NCBI GenBank assembly: GCA_044371425.1
Contig: JBILTR010000022.1
Location: forward strand, 1 to 64,000
Direction of reading: 5' to 3'
DNA from: JBEISR01 sp044371425
GTDB lineage: Bacteria > Planctomycetota > Planctomycetia > Pirellulales > Pirellulaceae
DNA: 64,000 nucleotides
Both the position numbers and the translations under genes were made by a program. This document shows, one piece after another, positions 9,262 to 19,119 of this stretch (its first letter is position 1; each line of letters starts with the position of its first letter). The notes beneath the pieces were generated by a model that worked only from the letters and a program-made list of their open reading frames with translations, had not been told where the DNA came from and made no database searches.

Positions 9262-11625
9262 TCACTCCTCCGATGGACTGAACTTCCAGGAATACAGATC
9301 GGCTTCGCGCAGACGCACCGCCAATCGGACAGGTTTCCCGGCCCATTCTCCTAGGCGATCGCCACCTTTCCATGCGATTTGCCACGCGATCTTTGAGCCG
9401 ACAAGAGGTTGGCAATCGGCAAACGAACAGCCAGGCAGCGGGGCTCCCTGGTCATCCTGTAGCTCCACCAGAATTTCGCCACCAGCACTGGTCTCGGCGT
9501 TCAGCTCCAGTCGACTACCTTGATACCGGAACAGCCGCGTCCGATACAACCCCTCGTCGGCTCCCGCATGCAGCGACGTCATCCCATCGACTCGCCACAA
9601 GGCGCGCCGAAATGGGGTCAGATACAGTGCCATCGATTGCTCATCCACCGGCACCACATGCCATGCCGCGTAATTGGATCGGTTTCCCCAGCGAGCTGGG
9701 TCCAGGCCGGGTCTCAGAAAGGCATCGCGAAACGTGCGGTCGAAGGGTTGGGATCCGCGAGCGGTCATCAGCAGGATATCGGTGGAATCACCGCGGTCGC
9801 CAAAAAAGCGTGTTGGCGTCGCAAGGTAGATATGAGGAGCACGGAAGTACGGATGAGCCAAGCTGGTGTAAAGATGCTCCCCAGGTAGATTCGGGCTCAT
9901 CGGCACCGGCTCACTCCACTGCTCGAAATCCTTCGAGGTCGTCCTGCAAATCGATCGCAGTTTCTTGTCGAGGAAGTGACGGAAATAGCAGACGTACTGT
10001 CCCTCGCTTTCCGACCAGAAGGCAACATTCTGCGAGTCAAAAGCGTACTCTTTGCTGTATTGAATCACTGGAAAATCTTTCCATTTTTTCCAATGAACTC
10101 CATCGGCAGAAGCGAATGCATAGAGCCCCGTCTTGACCGTACCGCCCAGCGCCTTCCATCTTTCTTCGGCTGAGACATCGGGACGTTGATCGAGAAAAGG
10201 GGCAAAGTTGTGGCAGAACGGTGCTTCCTGCAAAATCACATTGTTTTCGGTGCGACCATCTAGCTCGACCAATCCCAATTTGGGAGCCGTCCAATGCAAC
10301 CCGTCGTCGCTGCGCCAGTAGCGGGTGACCTCTGTCACATCCCCGTCGAATTTCGCCCCTCGACCGTCTCGTGAATAGAGATGCCATGCAGCTCCCTCTC
10401 GCACCACGGTTCCATACTCCATCGTGCCATCGAGTCCCGGCAAATCTTCGATTCGGAACGGCGGATGCATTTTCAGCTGGCAGCCCTCCATGCGATCTTC
10501 CAGGGTGCGGTCGATCCACAATTCCCGTCGGCTGCCTACCTCAACCACCTCCGGATCAATGGCCAGCTCCGCCAGATAGATCGCAGCTTTCCCTTCATGC
10601 GACGCATAGTAGCTGACCCACAGCCTATTGCCCTTCCATACCATCCCCGCATAACTGGTGTCGCCCCCGGATGGCAGCGGACAGACCTCTCGCAACCGAC
10701 CTTCATTTGGTTCGACCAGACATAACGACGTGCGGGCCTCGCGGTCCAAGAGTCGAACCGAGGCGAACCATCGCCCATCGGGGCCCTGCGACCAGTGCGG
10801 ACCTCCAATTCGAACTCCAGTGTCTTTCCATTGCCATTGGGTGTAGGGAGGCAAGGACTTTCCGACCATCGCGCCAAACGGCGGTTCATCTCGCCGCAGC
10901 AGGCAGTAAGCCACCTGGCCGTCGAATTGAATCGATGATTCATTGGGATAGCCGCCTTCTAGCAGACGGTCGACCAGCGTGGTGAAATGGATTCCATCCT
11001 CGCTTCGATAGAGACGAACAAAACGATCGGAACCACAGCCATAGCCAATTCCGTAAGCGATTCCATGATGCCAGGTGATCCGCCACAGCCACACATCAGG
11101 GTCCCCCACGGGATACGCCTGAGACCAACGCTGCAGATCGTCGGAAAACCAGACGAAACTCTGATGGGTGTTGGGGGATGGAGGATGCCAGGCAGCAGCT
11201 CCCGTCAGCATCCATCTGCCGTCGGGAGTTCGAGAGATCTTCGCGTCGCGAAGATCGGCTTTGGGCATCGTGATTCGAGCGGCCGACTTCCACTGCCGTC
11301 CGTCTTGGCTGGTCAGGACGCGCAAGGCCCCATCGGGGGAAACATGCTGGGCTCCTTCGCGGAAGACCAAAGCCCATGTTCCGTCATGGCAAGCCAGATC
11401 GGTGAAGGCATTGTGGGGCGCTTCGTCCCAAACTTTCTGCACCGCGACAACGCGAACCCCATCCACCGTCCCTGCCGAGCTCTTTTCGTTGGCAAAGATC
11501 GATCGCTGTCCTGCAACTACGATCGCCAACCCTAGCAGGCAGAAATATGGCATCGACCATTGGCACTCCGCTGGTTTGCCGCGTCTACCGAACATCGAAA
11601 GACCATCCAGCGCCCGGCGTCCCAT
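9262..11625 (-). CDS. Double beta-propeller glycosidase/sialidase-like exported protein
   Basis: The 787-residue product seems to hold two consecutive propeller-type domains. Residues about 50-355 resemble sialidase/BNR-type proteins, with repeated S-x-D-G-x-x-W motifs. Residues about 365-690 start with R-R-E-L-W-I-D-R-T-L and contain W-R-S-D-D-G-L-H-W-T, a planctomycete family distantly like GH32/GH43 glycosidases. A beta-sandwich tail follows. A clear AGGAG lies 9 bases before the ATG at 11625, giving an unusually long n-region before the hydrophobic segment at about 25-45. A second ATG at 11553 would give a conventional signal peptide but has a poorer ribosome site. It heads the glycosidase, cytochrome and DUF1501 operon. 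The substrate is unknown and catalytic residues were not identified with certainty. Confidence 0.72.
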   Translation of the reverse strand: MGRRALDGLSMFGRRGKPAECQWSMPYFCLLGLAIVVAGQRSIFANEKSSAGTVDGVRVVAVQKVWDEAPHNAFTDLACHDGTWALVFREGAQHVSPDGALRVLTSQDGRQWKSAARITMPKADLRDAKISRTPDGRWMLTGAAAWHPPSPNTHQSFVWFSDDLQRWSQAYPVGDPDVWLWRITWHHGIAYGIGYGCGSDRFVRLYRSEDGIHFTTLVDRLLEGGYPNESSIQFDGQVAYCLLRRDEPPFGAMVGKSLPPYTQWQWKDTGVRIGGPHWSQGPDGRWFASVRLLDREARTSLCLVEPNEGRLREVCPLPSGGDTSYAGMVWKGNRLWVSYYASHEGKAAIYLAELAIDPEVVEVGSRRELWIDRTLEDRMEGCQLKMHPPFRIEDLPGLDGTMEYGTVVREGAAWHLYSRDGRGAKFDGDVTEVTRYWRSDDGLHWTAPKLGLVELDGRTENNVILQEAPFCHNFAPFLDQRPDVSAEERWKALGGTVKTGLYAFASADGVHWKKWKDFPVIQYSKEYAFDSQNVAFWSESEGQYVCYFRHFLDKKLRSICRTTSKDFEQWSEPVPMSPNLPGEHLYTSLAHPYFRAPHIYLATPTRFFGDRGDSTDILLMTARGSQPFDRTFRDAFLRPGLDPARWGNRSNYAAWHVVPVDEQSMALYLTPFRRALWRVDGMTSLHAGADEGLYRTRLFRYQGSRLELNAETSAGGEILVELQDDQGAPLPGCSFADCQPLVGSKIAWQIAWKGGDRLGEWAGKPVRLAVRLREADLYSWKFSPSEE

Positions 11626-11676
11626 CGGTCGATGCTCCTTCGGATATCGCAGCCTTCCAAGCCTTCACGGTTGCGG

Positions 11677-11704
11677 AAAAGCCCCGGTTGGTGTCAACCG
11701 GGGC
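11677..11704 (-). terminator. Rho-independent terminator after the giant heme protein
   Basis: A perfect 10-bp stem (11681-11690 with 11695-11704) closes a 4-base loop and, read on the minus strand, is followed by TTTT. It lies 22 bases past the stop of the 1649-residue gene. The genes downstream therefore probably have their own promoter in the short space before 11625. Confidence 0.8.
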
Positions 11705-11725
11705 CTGCAAGGACCCAGAGTTGGC

Positions 11726-14700
11726 CTAGTGATCGTCATGGCCATGATCATGCGCTTCTGCCTGAACGGCTGGATGCGAAGGATCGCCTCGAGCCACTAG
11801 GAGAGCGATCAGATCAAGGATTTCATCTCGCGACAGCTTGTCGAGCAGACCTTTGGGCATGAGGGAGACGGGGGAGGCCTTTCGGATCTTGATATCCGAC
11901 TTGGCGATCTTCCGGACTTCGCTCTTGGCCAGCGGGTTTTCGACCAGATCGATGCTGTCCTGATCCTCGGCGACGATCAGCCCCGTGATCGTCTGATCGT
12001 CTTCCGTGAGAATCTGATAGCTCTGGTACTTCTCGTTGATTTTGGCGGAAGGATTGAGCAAATCCTTGAGGATATCCTCAGGTTTCATCGAGTCGTCCAG
12101 CTTGGTCAGGTCGGGGCCGATCGCGACGCCGCGTTCGCCCAGCTTATGGCATGCGATGCAATTGGCAACCTGAAACACCTGCATGCCACTGGCATACGAT
12201 CGTCCATGCATGCTCGCCACCGAGCCTGCCAGATCATCCAGCTTCCATTCGGTGCGAGGACGACGATCCTTCAGCAGCCCATCTTTCGGCTGGTAGGCTG
12301 CATCGGCTGCGAACCGCTCTGGATCGGCTAGATATTGATCCAGATCGGGTACCACATAGAGCGCTCCAAACATCCGACGCCAATGGCCAGGATAGGTGCA
12401 GACGTAGGGGTAGACACCCGGTTCCTTGGGCGCCACCCAAGCCAATCGCTGCTGCTGATTCGGCTGCAGCAAGCGACTGGAGAGCAGCACCTGATCGGAT
12501 ACGGGGACGAAGTGTCGCGCCGCAGCACCTGGCTCCTGTGCCGTCGCCTCCGCTGATTCTCCCAACGCTTCCATCGAACCTGGTTTTGCAATCACCAGAT
12601 TGTGCGGCATCATATCGGAGTTTTCGAAAAGGAACTCGATCGGCTTGCCGGCCTCGACCACCAACACTTCCTGATCGTACGCCATCCGTTCCAAGAGCGT
12701 TCCCAGCCTTACCACCCGCACGCCCAGTTCACGGAGTCGCTTGCGAGCTGCCAGTCGATCGGCATCCGGAAGGAGTCCCACCAGATGGTCACCCATTTCG
12801 AGAGCGTCGAGCACATTGGACTGCGTCCGATCCTCGGTGGGAATCCCGTCCACGTAAGCGAAGATAGCGGTCAGGAGGTTCGGGGCATGCACTGCGGGCC
12901 ACGTCTGCTTGGGAATGCGGCGCATTGCCCGCAACGCCGCCAGTCGCTCCTTAGGCTGATCGACGAGCGGGACCAACTTCTGGAACGTTTCTTCTTCTCG
13001 GCCGCGCACGCTGGCTAGGCCATCCATCGCAGCTCGACGGACCAAGCCCTCGATACCGCCTCCCTCCAGCGCGAACTCCTTCTTTCGCTCGGGAGCCGGC
13101 TGGTCCTTCCATTCGTAAACCACCTGCCGCGTCTCATCGAGCACTTGGAGATGGAAGCCCCGCAGTCGGTTTCCCAACCCCTCAGTTCGATTGAAGATCG
13201 CAATCTTTTCGATCGGATAAGCCTCTCCCAGATCGACCTCCCACCAAGGTCGGTCGCTGCCTTCAGCCGAGTGGGTCTGTCCCCCCTGGCCATAAACCTC
13301 GCTGGTGTTGCCATCGATTCCGCGCGACGCTTCACCGCCATGCGAAGTGTTGAGCTGACTGGCCTTGCCACTGCGAGCCACATTGCGGCCATCGGAGTAG
13401 ACTTCCACCTCAGCAAGCGTCAGGGTCCCCTTGCGAGGCAACTCCACTCGGACGAATCTGCCCATGGCCCCATCCCCTTTCGCCAACTGCCCTCGCATCG
13501 ACTCAGGAAGTCCCTGGAGCAGAGGTGTGACCAAGTCGTAAAGCTGAGACCGGTGCGATCCATCGCTGATCAGCGGCATGGCGCGGATCAGGTCGCGAAG
13601 GTGCTGCGGTTTTCTGGTTGCCAGATCCCAGATTTTCTGGACCCCTTGATCGACCGCCACTAGGCCCAACCATCCCGATTGACGAATCACTGGCGAAGCG
13701 GCTTCCGTCGCCATTTTCTGGAGTTCGGTTCGCACCTCACCCAGCCCTTCTCGCTGTCCGGCGAGCAGTCGGACCAGATCGTAGATGACCGATTCATCCG
13801 CATTGGCTTGGCGATCCAGTTGCTGCAGATTGCTGATGATCTGGCTGGTGACGCTCTTTCCATTGGCTGCTGCCAACCTTTCGATCGCCTCGGTGCGCAC
13901 ACCATCCTGAACCCCCGGGCGCAGCATCAGTTCTTCGAACACCGCCGCCGTCGGTTCCATGGCCAGCAGCTTCTCGGTGCTCAACTGCTGAAGATAAAAC
14001 CGACGCCCCGCTTCGGTGGCCATCTTCACTGGCAGACTGGAGTCGAGAGCCGACTTCCAGCGAGGCATCAGGACACGGTCGGTCTCTTTGAGAACATAGT
14101 CGAGGTAGGGATCGACTTCCTTTTGCCGGGCGATGACCGACACCTCGATCGCCTCTGGCTGTTCCAGATAGCTGGCAGCCCGCACCGCTTCCAATCGCAC
14201 CAGCCCGTGATCATCGGTCGCCGCCTTCAGCAGGCGACCAAGCACCTCAGGGACGCGATCCCGCCATGCCCAAAGGACGGTGACCGCAGCGGCCCGAGCC
14301 CTAGGTTCTGGGGAGTTCAGCACTTCATCCAGCAGCGGCAGATCGATCTGGTCGTGCTGCTGGTGCATCCAGAGAGCCTCCAAGCGATGGTGCTCGTAGT
14401 TTGGATCGTTTCGATCCAGTCCCTTTCGCCAACGCGCGACCCCCTCGAGCACCTTGGTGGAATCGCGTCCGGTCATTTCCAGCTTGGCAAGGTAGCGCGT
14501 CCGATTGACGGGGGACGCCAACTGGGCGCAGAGCTGATCGATCGACAGCTTGTCCATCGAAGGCATCTTTGCCAGAGGCCGTCCTTCGTACGTCACTCGG
14601 TAGACCCGGCCATGCACTTGATCGCGGCTGGGATCGCGAAGATTGTGCTGCATGTGACCGATGATGGGATTTTGCCAATCGACAAAATACATCGCTCCAT

Positions 14701-16675
14701 CCGGCCCCATCTCGATATCCGCTGGCCGGAAATTGGGATCGGAAGAACTCAGGATCGGCTCCTTTTCTTCCGCCGTCAGACTGGATCCCTGCTGCTTGAC
14801 CTGGTAGCGCAAAATCCCCTGGAATCCGATCACATTGAGCACTAGCAGATCATCCTGCATCGACTCCGGAAAATGATCGCTGGAGAGAATCTCTGTCCCC
14901 GAACAGGGTCGGGTCCGCTGCTGGTAAACGGTGGGGGCTCCTCCATGCTTTTCAGGAAAAGGGAGGTAGGTACTAAAGACTTTACCGTGATAAGGGACCG
15001 CACCGGTGCCATCGTGCACGATGTCCTGCCCCCAGCGATCGAACACATGTCCATGAGGATTGGCGAAACCATACGAGGTATAGATATCGAAGCTCATCCG
15101 CTTAGGTTCGTAGCGGAAGACGGCACCGTTGGCGACTCGGCGCACCGGCCCCCATGGGGTTTCGGTCTGCGAATGGTGGAAGGTGCCTTCCTGAAAGTAG
15201 AGGGCTCCACCTGGATCAAAGGTAAAGCTGCTGGCGGTGTGATGGGTATCGGCAGAATCCAAACCATGAAGCACGCGCTGGCGAACGTCGGCAACGTCAT
15301 CGCCATCGGTGTCCTTTAGAAAGAGGAGATCGGGGGCCTGAGCCACCAGGACGCCTCCGTTCCAAAATTCAAATCCCGTCGGATTGTGGATATCATCGGC
15401 GAAGGTCTTGCAGACATCCGCTCGCCCATCCCCGTTCGTGTCTTCGAGGATCAGCAGTTTGTCGTCCATCGGCTCCTTGGGCTTCCAGTGTGGGTAGGTG
15501 CGCCAGGCGGCAACCCACAATCTCCCCTTGGGATCGAAGGCCATCTGGACCGGATTGACCAACTCGGGAAACTGCTCTTCCGAAGCGAAGAGATTCACCT
15601 TCATCCCGGCTCCCAAGGTCATTTTTCCGATCGCTTCTTCGCCGGTGAGGAAGAGGTGCTTCCCGTCCGGACCGCTGCCCGGCTTGTTGGTGACCACAGG
15701 GATGAAGGGGTCGGTTTTCGAGTCGTCGACGGTGTGGTCTTGACGATTGGCAGCCGCCCAGATCGCCGGATCCCGCAAGTCGGTCATCTGCTCCAAGATC
15801 TTCATCTCGCGACTCATCACGTCTCGGTTCGACTGCCCATCGACAAACCTCAGATCGGCTCGCCCGCCATAGATCGAAAAACCGTCGGTGGTGCGGTAAC
15901 GCTGATACCAGTAAAAGTCTTTTTCTAAGACAGCGGCTTGGACTTTGGCAAAAGTCGCCGGCCTAGGCTCCGATGCCGCCTTGGGGAACAGCGATTGGAA
16001 GATCTGCTGAGCCACTTGGCGGTTGCCATGGTCGTTCAGGTGGATGCCGTTGATCGTCCAGGGGGTAGAGTCGCTGGTGTACTTCTCAGCGGTGGGATGA
16101 AAGAGATCGACAAAGGGGACCTTTTCCGAAGCCGCGACCTTCTGCATCGCGTCGGTGTAGATTTCCAGGAGTCGATTGTGGGACTTGCCGTCGGGGAGGG
16201 AAGGATTGCCCAGGTCTTCATGCGCGATGGGGGAGACCAGTACAACGCGAACGGGCTTCCCTTCGACAAACGACTGGGACTGTAGGTGCTGGATGTACCG
16301 CCGCAGCTGCTCTTCGAATTTCGGCAGCCCCGGCTCCCCTTGATACGCCTCATTGCTGCCGAAAAAGGCGAAGACCACCGTGGCCCCGACTTTTTTGAGC
16401 CATTCATCGGGGGATCCGAAATCCTGGGACCGCAATCGCAGCTCCAACTCGTCTCCCGAGAATCCCAGGTTTCTCCATTTCAGCTCCAACTGAGGGTGGC
16501 TGGCCTGAATCAGGCTCTCCAACGTCCCCTCGTGCTGCATCCGTTCGGCCAGCGTATTGCCAACCAGTGCGATGGTATCTCGCGAGCGAAGTTCCAAATC
16601 TGCGGCAGAGGCCACAGAACCGGCGAAACCGAGAAGAAGAGTAGCAAGCGTCATCCTACGCAGCGTGCGATTCAT
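11726..16675 (-). CDS. PVC-type heme-binding CxxCH giant protein with SGNH, propeller, HEAT, discoidin, cupredoxin and cytochrome c domains
   Basis: The protein has 1649 residues. Order of modules: signal peptide (1-24); SGNH-like domain (about 25-240) with a GxNxxxxG-like block and an N-G-I-H-L-N-D-H-G His block; NHL/PQQ-type propeller (about 340-690); HEAT-like helices (about 710-1060); discoidin-like F5/8C domain (about 1068-1195); further helices; a cupredoxin (about 1330-1445) with the type 1 copper set His in P-H-N-L, Cys in Y-V-C-T-Y-P-G-H, that second His and a downstream Met; and a C-terminal cytochrome c (C-I-A-C-H near 1505). It ends in a His-rich tail, H-D-H-G-H-D-D-H. This matches the planctomycete membrane-bound dehydrogenase family. 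A periplasmic electron-transfer role in oxidative sugar breakdown is inferred. The ATG at 16675 was preferred over a GTG six bases upstream because AGGG is then 10 bases away. Confidence 0.87.
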   Translation of the reverse strand: MNRTLRRMTLATLLLGFAGSVASAADLELRSRDTIALVGNTLAERMQHEGTLESLIQASHPQLELKWRNLGFSGDELELRLRSQDFGSPDEWLKKVGATVVFAFFGSNEAYQGEPGLPKFEEQLRRYIQHLQSQSFVEGKPVRVVLVSPIAHEDLGNPSLPDGKSHNRLLEIYTDAMQKVAASEKVPFVDLFHPTAEKYTSDSTPWTINGIHLNDHGNRQVAQQIFQSLFPKAASEPRPATFAKVQAAVLEKDFYWYQRYRTTDGFSIYGGRADLRFVDGQSNRDVMSREMKILEQMTDLRDPAIWAAANRQDHTVDDSKTDPFIPVVTNKPGSGPDGKHLFLTGEEAIGKMTLGAGMKVNLFASEEQFPELVNPVQMAFDPKGRLWVAAWRTYPHWKPKEPMDDKLLILEDTNGDGRADVCKTFADDIHNPTGFEFWNGGVLVAQAPDLLFLKDTDGDDVADVRQRVLHGLDSADTHHTASSFTFDPGGALYFQEGTFHHSQTETPWGPVRRVANGAVFRYEPKRMSFDIYTSYGFANPHGHVFDRWGQDIVHDGTGAVPYHGKVFSTYLPFPEKHGGAPTVYQQRTRPCSGTEILSSDHFPESMQDDLLVLNVIGFQGILRYQVKQQGSSLTAEEKEPILSSSDPNFRPADIEMGPDGAMYFVDWQNPIIGHMQHNLRDPSRDQVHGRVYRVTYEGRPLAKMPSMDKLSIDQLCAQLASPVNRTRYLAKLEMTGRDSTKVLEGVARWRKGLDRNDPNYEHHRLEALWMHQQHDQIDLPLLDEVLNSPEPRARAAAVTVLWAWRDRVPEVLGRLLKAATDDHGLVRLEAVRAASYLEQPEAIEVSVIARQKEVDPYLDYVLKETDRVLMPRWKSALDSSLPVKMATEAGRRFYLQQLSTEKLLAMEPTAAVFEELMLRPGVQDGVRTEAIERLAAANGKSVTSQIISNLQQLDRQANADESVIYDLVRLLAGQREGLGEVRTELQKMATEAASPVIRQSGWLGLVAVDQGVQKIWDLATRKPQHLRDLIRAMPLISDGSHRSQLYDLVTPLLQGLPESMRGQLAKGDGAMGRFVRVELPRKGTLTLAEVEVYSDGRNVARSGKASQLNTSHGGEASRGIDGNTSEVYGQGGQTHSAEGSDRPWWEVDLGEAYPIEKIAIFNRTEGLGNRLRGFHLQVLDETRQVVYEWKDQPAPERKKEFALEGGGIEGLVRRAAMDGLASVRGREEETFQKLVPLVDQPKERLAALRAMRRIPKQTWPAVHAPNLLTAIFAYVDGIPTEDRTQSNVLDALEMGDHLVGLLPDADRLAARKRLRELGVRVVRLGTLLERMAYDQEVLVVEAGKPIEFLFENSDMMPHNLVIAKPGSMEALGESAEATAQEPGAAARHFVPVSDQVLLSSRLLQPNQQQRLAWVAPKEPGVYPYVCTYPGHWRRMFGALYVVPDLDQYLADPERFAADAAYQPKDGLLKDRRPRTEWKLDDLAGSVASMHGRSYASGMQVFQVANCIACHKLGERGVAIGPDLTKLDDSMKPEDILKDLLNPSAKINEKYQSYQILTEDDQTITGLIVAEDQDSIDLVENPLAKSEVRKIAKSDIKIRKASPVSLMPKGLLDKLSRDEILDLIALLVARGDPSHPAVQAEAHDHGHDDH

Positions 16676-16898
16676 CTGCACAAGTCCCTATACAAGACGG
16701 AGAGGTTGGCGACGGGCCATCGGTGGCATCCGCCGCCCATAAGAAACGATCGAGAGGATCGTTCCAGGCAGGCATCCGTTATTCAAACCCAGCCCATCGA
16801 CGATCGCAACCGGGAGAGCCTGGAATTTTGATGGATCCTGGCGAAGTGCTGCTGGATCGATCGGTCGAGTTCGCCTGCGAATCGATCGAAATGATACG

Positions 16899-17816
16899 AT
16901 GATTGACGTTGAGATGCCAAGCTGGAACGGCATCCAAGAGGCAGTTAGCAAGCCGAGGCAGAGGCTGGTGGAACGGATCACAAGTTTGCAAAACCCTCGA
17001 TGGAAGATGGCGTGCAGCCTGCGGGATCGACGTCCGCGCAAGAAAAGTGGATGGACGCTGATCGATGGGGTGCGGGAGTGCGGCTACGCGCTTGAGTCGG
17101 GGGCGATCGTTGAGTCGTTGTGGATCCCCGAATCGCTTTGGGAGGGAGACGCCATCGCGGCCGAAGCGCATCGGGACCTGGATTGGCTGGTTCAAAGGGT
17201 GGAAGAGAATCGGCAAGGGGGAGTGTTTCTTGTTCCGGATCGAATGTTCGAAGCGTTGACCTTCGGAGATCGTTCGGCCAGCGTCGTCGCGGTGGCAGCT
17301 TGGTCTCCCCAGCCGCTGGTCCACCTGCAAGCCCCCATCGACCGCCCCGTCTTAATCCTGGATCGATTTGAGAAGCCGGGGAACATCGGAGCGGCTTTTC
17401 GTACGGCGGAAGCGTCGGGGGCTGCAGCGGTGATTCTTTGCGACCCCATGTGCGATGTCGACAACCCCAATGCGATTCGCGCCAGCCAGGGAAGCCTATT
17501 CCTAGTCCCCTGCGCCGTCGCTTCGGCAGAGCAAACGATGGGTTGGCTTAAGGAGCAGCAACGCAACGTGTATGCCGCAAGAGTCGACGCTGCCCCATGC
17601 TACACCAGTCTTCCTCTCCAACAATCGCATGCCTGGGTGATCGGAAATGAGGCGATGGGGGTGCAAGACGCATGGCGTCGCGCGCCGGTCCGACCGGTCC
17701 GAATTCCGATGCAGGGCAAACTAGATAGCCTCAATGCCTCGGTCACCGTCGGCATCCTTCTCTATGAATCACTGCGCCAACGCGAGGGGGGAAAGGAAGG
17801 GAAGATCCCATGCTAG
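16899..17816 (+). CDS. TrmH/SpoU-family RNA 2'-O-methyltransferase
   Basis: The 305-residue protein shows the three SpoU motifs: E-K-P-G-N-I-G-A-A-F-R-T-A-E (motif 1, Asn and Arg present), V-I-G-N-E-A-M-G-V (motif 2), and I-P-M-Q-G-K-L-D-S-L-N-A-S-V (motif 3). These form the trefoil-knot SAM site that methylates ribose 2'-OH of tRNA or rRNA. The N-terminal about 130 residues are the usual substrate-binding extension. The target nucleotide cannot be inferred. Its stop codon overlaps the next gene's start (ATGCTAG), so it is translated together with the nucleoside phosphorylase. The Shine-Dalgarno at 16899 is weak; an internal ATG at 16914 is an alternative. Confidence 0.87.
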   Translation: MIDVEMPSWNGIQEAVSKPRQRLVERITSLQNPRWKMACSLRDRRPRKKSGWTLIDGVRECGYALESGAIVESLWIPESLWEGDAIAAEAHRDLDWLVQRVEENRQGGVFLVPDRMFEALTFGDRSASVVAVAAWSPQPLVHLQAPIDRPVLILDRFEKPGNIGAAFRTAEASGAAAVILCDPMCDVDNPNAIRASQGSLFLVPCAVASAEQTMGWLKEQQRNVYAARVDAAPCYTSLPLQQSHAWVIGNEAMGVQDAWRRAPVRPVRIPMQGKLDSLNASVTVGILLYESLRQREGGKEGKIPC

Positions 17817-19093
17817 CCGTCGAGGTGATCGCCGCCAAAAGAGATGGAGAGGTTTTGAGAAAGGATCAGATCGAGTGGTTCGTCGACGGCTACGCGAAAG
17901 GGACCATCCCGGATTACCAAATGGCTGCATTGGCCATGGCGATCTATATCCGTGGCATGTCAGCCGAGGAGACGCATTGGCTGACCCAGGCGATGCTCCA
18001 CAGCGGCCAAGTGCTCCAACCCGCATCCCAGCGCCCTCGCGTCGATAAGCATTCCACCGGTGGCTTGGGTGACAAAACCTCTTTGATCCTTGCACCACTG
18101 GTCGCCTGCTTCGATCTGGATGTGCCGATGATCAGCGGCCGGGCACTGGGCATCACCGGTGGCACGCTGGATAAGCTGGAGTCGATCCCGGGGTATCGCT
18201 GCAACTTGAACGAAGCCGAGATCAGTCGCCAGCTGCAGCGCATCGGCTGTGTCATCACGGGGGCCAGCCAATCGTTGGTGCCCGCCGACCGAAAGCTCTA
18301 CGCCCTAAGAGATGTCACCGCCCTGGTGCCTTCCATCCCCCTGATCACCGCCAGCATCATGTCCAAAAAGCTTGCGGAAAATCTGAATGCCCTTTCCCTG
18401 GATGTCAAATGGGGAAGCGCCGCATTCATGAACGACCGGACCAGCGCCTTGAACCTAGCCGACAGCTTGAAGCGAACCGGCCTCCAGGCCTCCGTCAAGA
18501 CGACCGCGATCCTCAGCCTGATGGAACAACCCCTTGGGGATTGGTCGGGCAATGCCTGCGAAGTCCACGAATCGATCGCGGTGCTACGTGGGGAAGTCCA
18601 GGGGCCTGTCCGGGAGCTATCGATCGCTTTGTCCGTCCCGCTGCTGGTCGATACGGGGCGCGTCGCCAACTGGGATGCAGGCTGGCTGGCAGCAGAAGAG
18701 ATGCTGGATAGCGGAAAACCTTTCGAACGATTCCTCGCCATGGTGGAAGAGCAGGGAGGGCGACTGGATCAGACGCCTTTTCCGTACCCTGCGGTGACAC
18801 TGCGTGCACCACAGGATGGCTACCTGCAGGCGATCGACGGGCAGGAGATTGGCAAAGCGATCATCGAACTGGGAGGGGGACGAAAAGTTGCTGGAGACGC
18901 AATCGATCCTCGCGTTTCGTTCCGCTCGATCGCGAAACTGGGTGATCGTGTTCGGCGGGGTGATCCAATCGCCGAAATCTGCGCTGGCAATCGCGAGATG
19001 GCGACGGGCGTTCTGCCTCGACTGATGGCAGCCTTCCGCTGGTCGGAGACTGCGGTGCAGGCCCCGTCCCTTTGGGAACGGGTTTCCGACTGA
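17810..19093 (+). CDS. deoA: Thymidine / pyrimidine-nucleoside phosphorylase
   Basis: At 427 residues the protein has the normal length for family 2 nucleoside phosphorylases. The phosphate-binding signature K-H-S-T-G-G-L-G-D-K-T-S is present near residue 80, and the S-I-M-S-K-K-L-A-E segment, carrying a conserved substrate-binding Lys, is near residue 180. It splits thymidine, deoxyuridine or uridine with phosphate to the base and (deoxy)ribose-1-phosphate. The all-alpha, alpha/beta and C-terminal domains all appear complete. It overlaps the SpoU gene by 7 bases and precedes cytidine deaminase by 26, so cytidine can be deaminated and then phosphorolysed by products of one operon. Whether it prefers thymidine (deoA) or a broad pyrimidine range (pdp) cannot be told. 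Confidence 0.92.
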   Translation: MLAVEVIAAKRDGEVLRKDQIEWFVDGYAKGTIPDYQMAALAMAIYIRGMSAEETHWLTQAMLHSGQVLQPASQRPRVDKHSTGGLGDKTSLILAPLVACFDLDVPMISGRALGITGGTLDKLESIPGYRCNLNEAEISRQLQRIGCVITGASQSLVPADRKLYALRDVTALVPSIPLITASIMSKKLAENLNALSLDVKWGSAAFMNDRTSALNLADSLKRTGLQASVKTTAILSLMEQPLGDWSGNACEVHESIAVLRGEVQGPVRELSIALSVPLLVDTGRVANWDAGWLAAEEMLDSGKPFERFLAMVEEQGGRLDQTPFPYPAVTLRAPQDGYLQAIDGQEIGKAIIELGGGRKVAGDAIDPRVSFRSIAKLGDRVRRGDPIAEICAGNREMATGVLPRLMAAFRWSETAVQAPSLWERVSD

Positions 19094-19119
19094 TCCTTTC
19101 TTTTTCCGATCGAAGCAAC

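Noticed and set aside
13679..14845. Open frame of 388 codons on the plus strand
   Set aside because: Antisense to the HEAT-like part of the giant heme protein; no start signal or family match.
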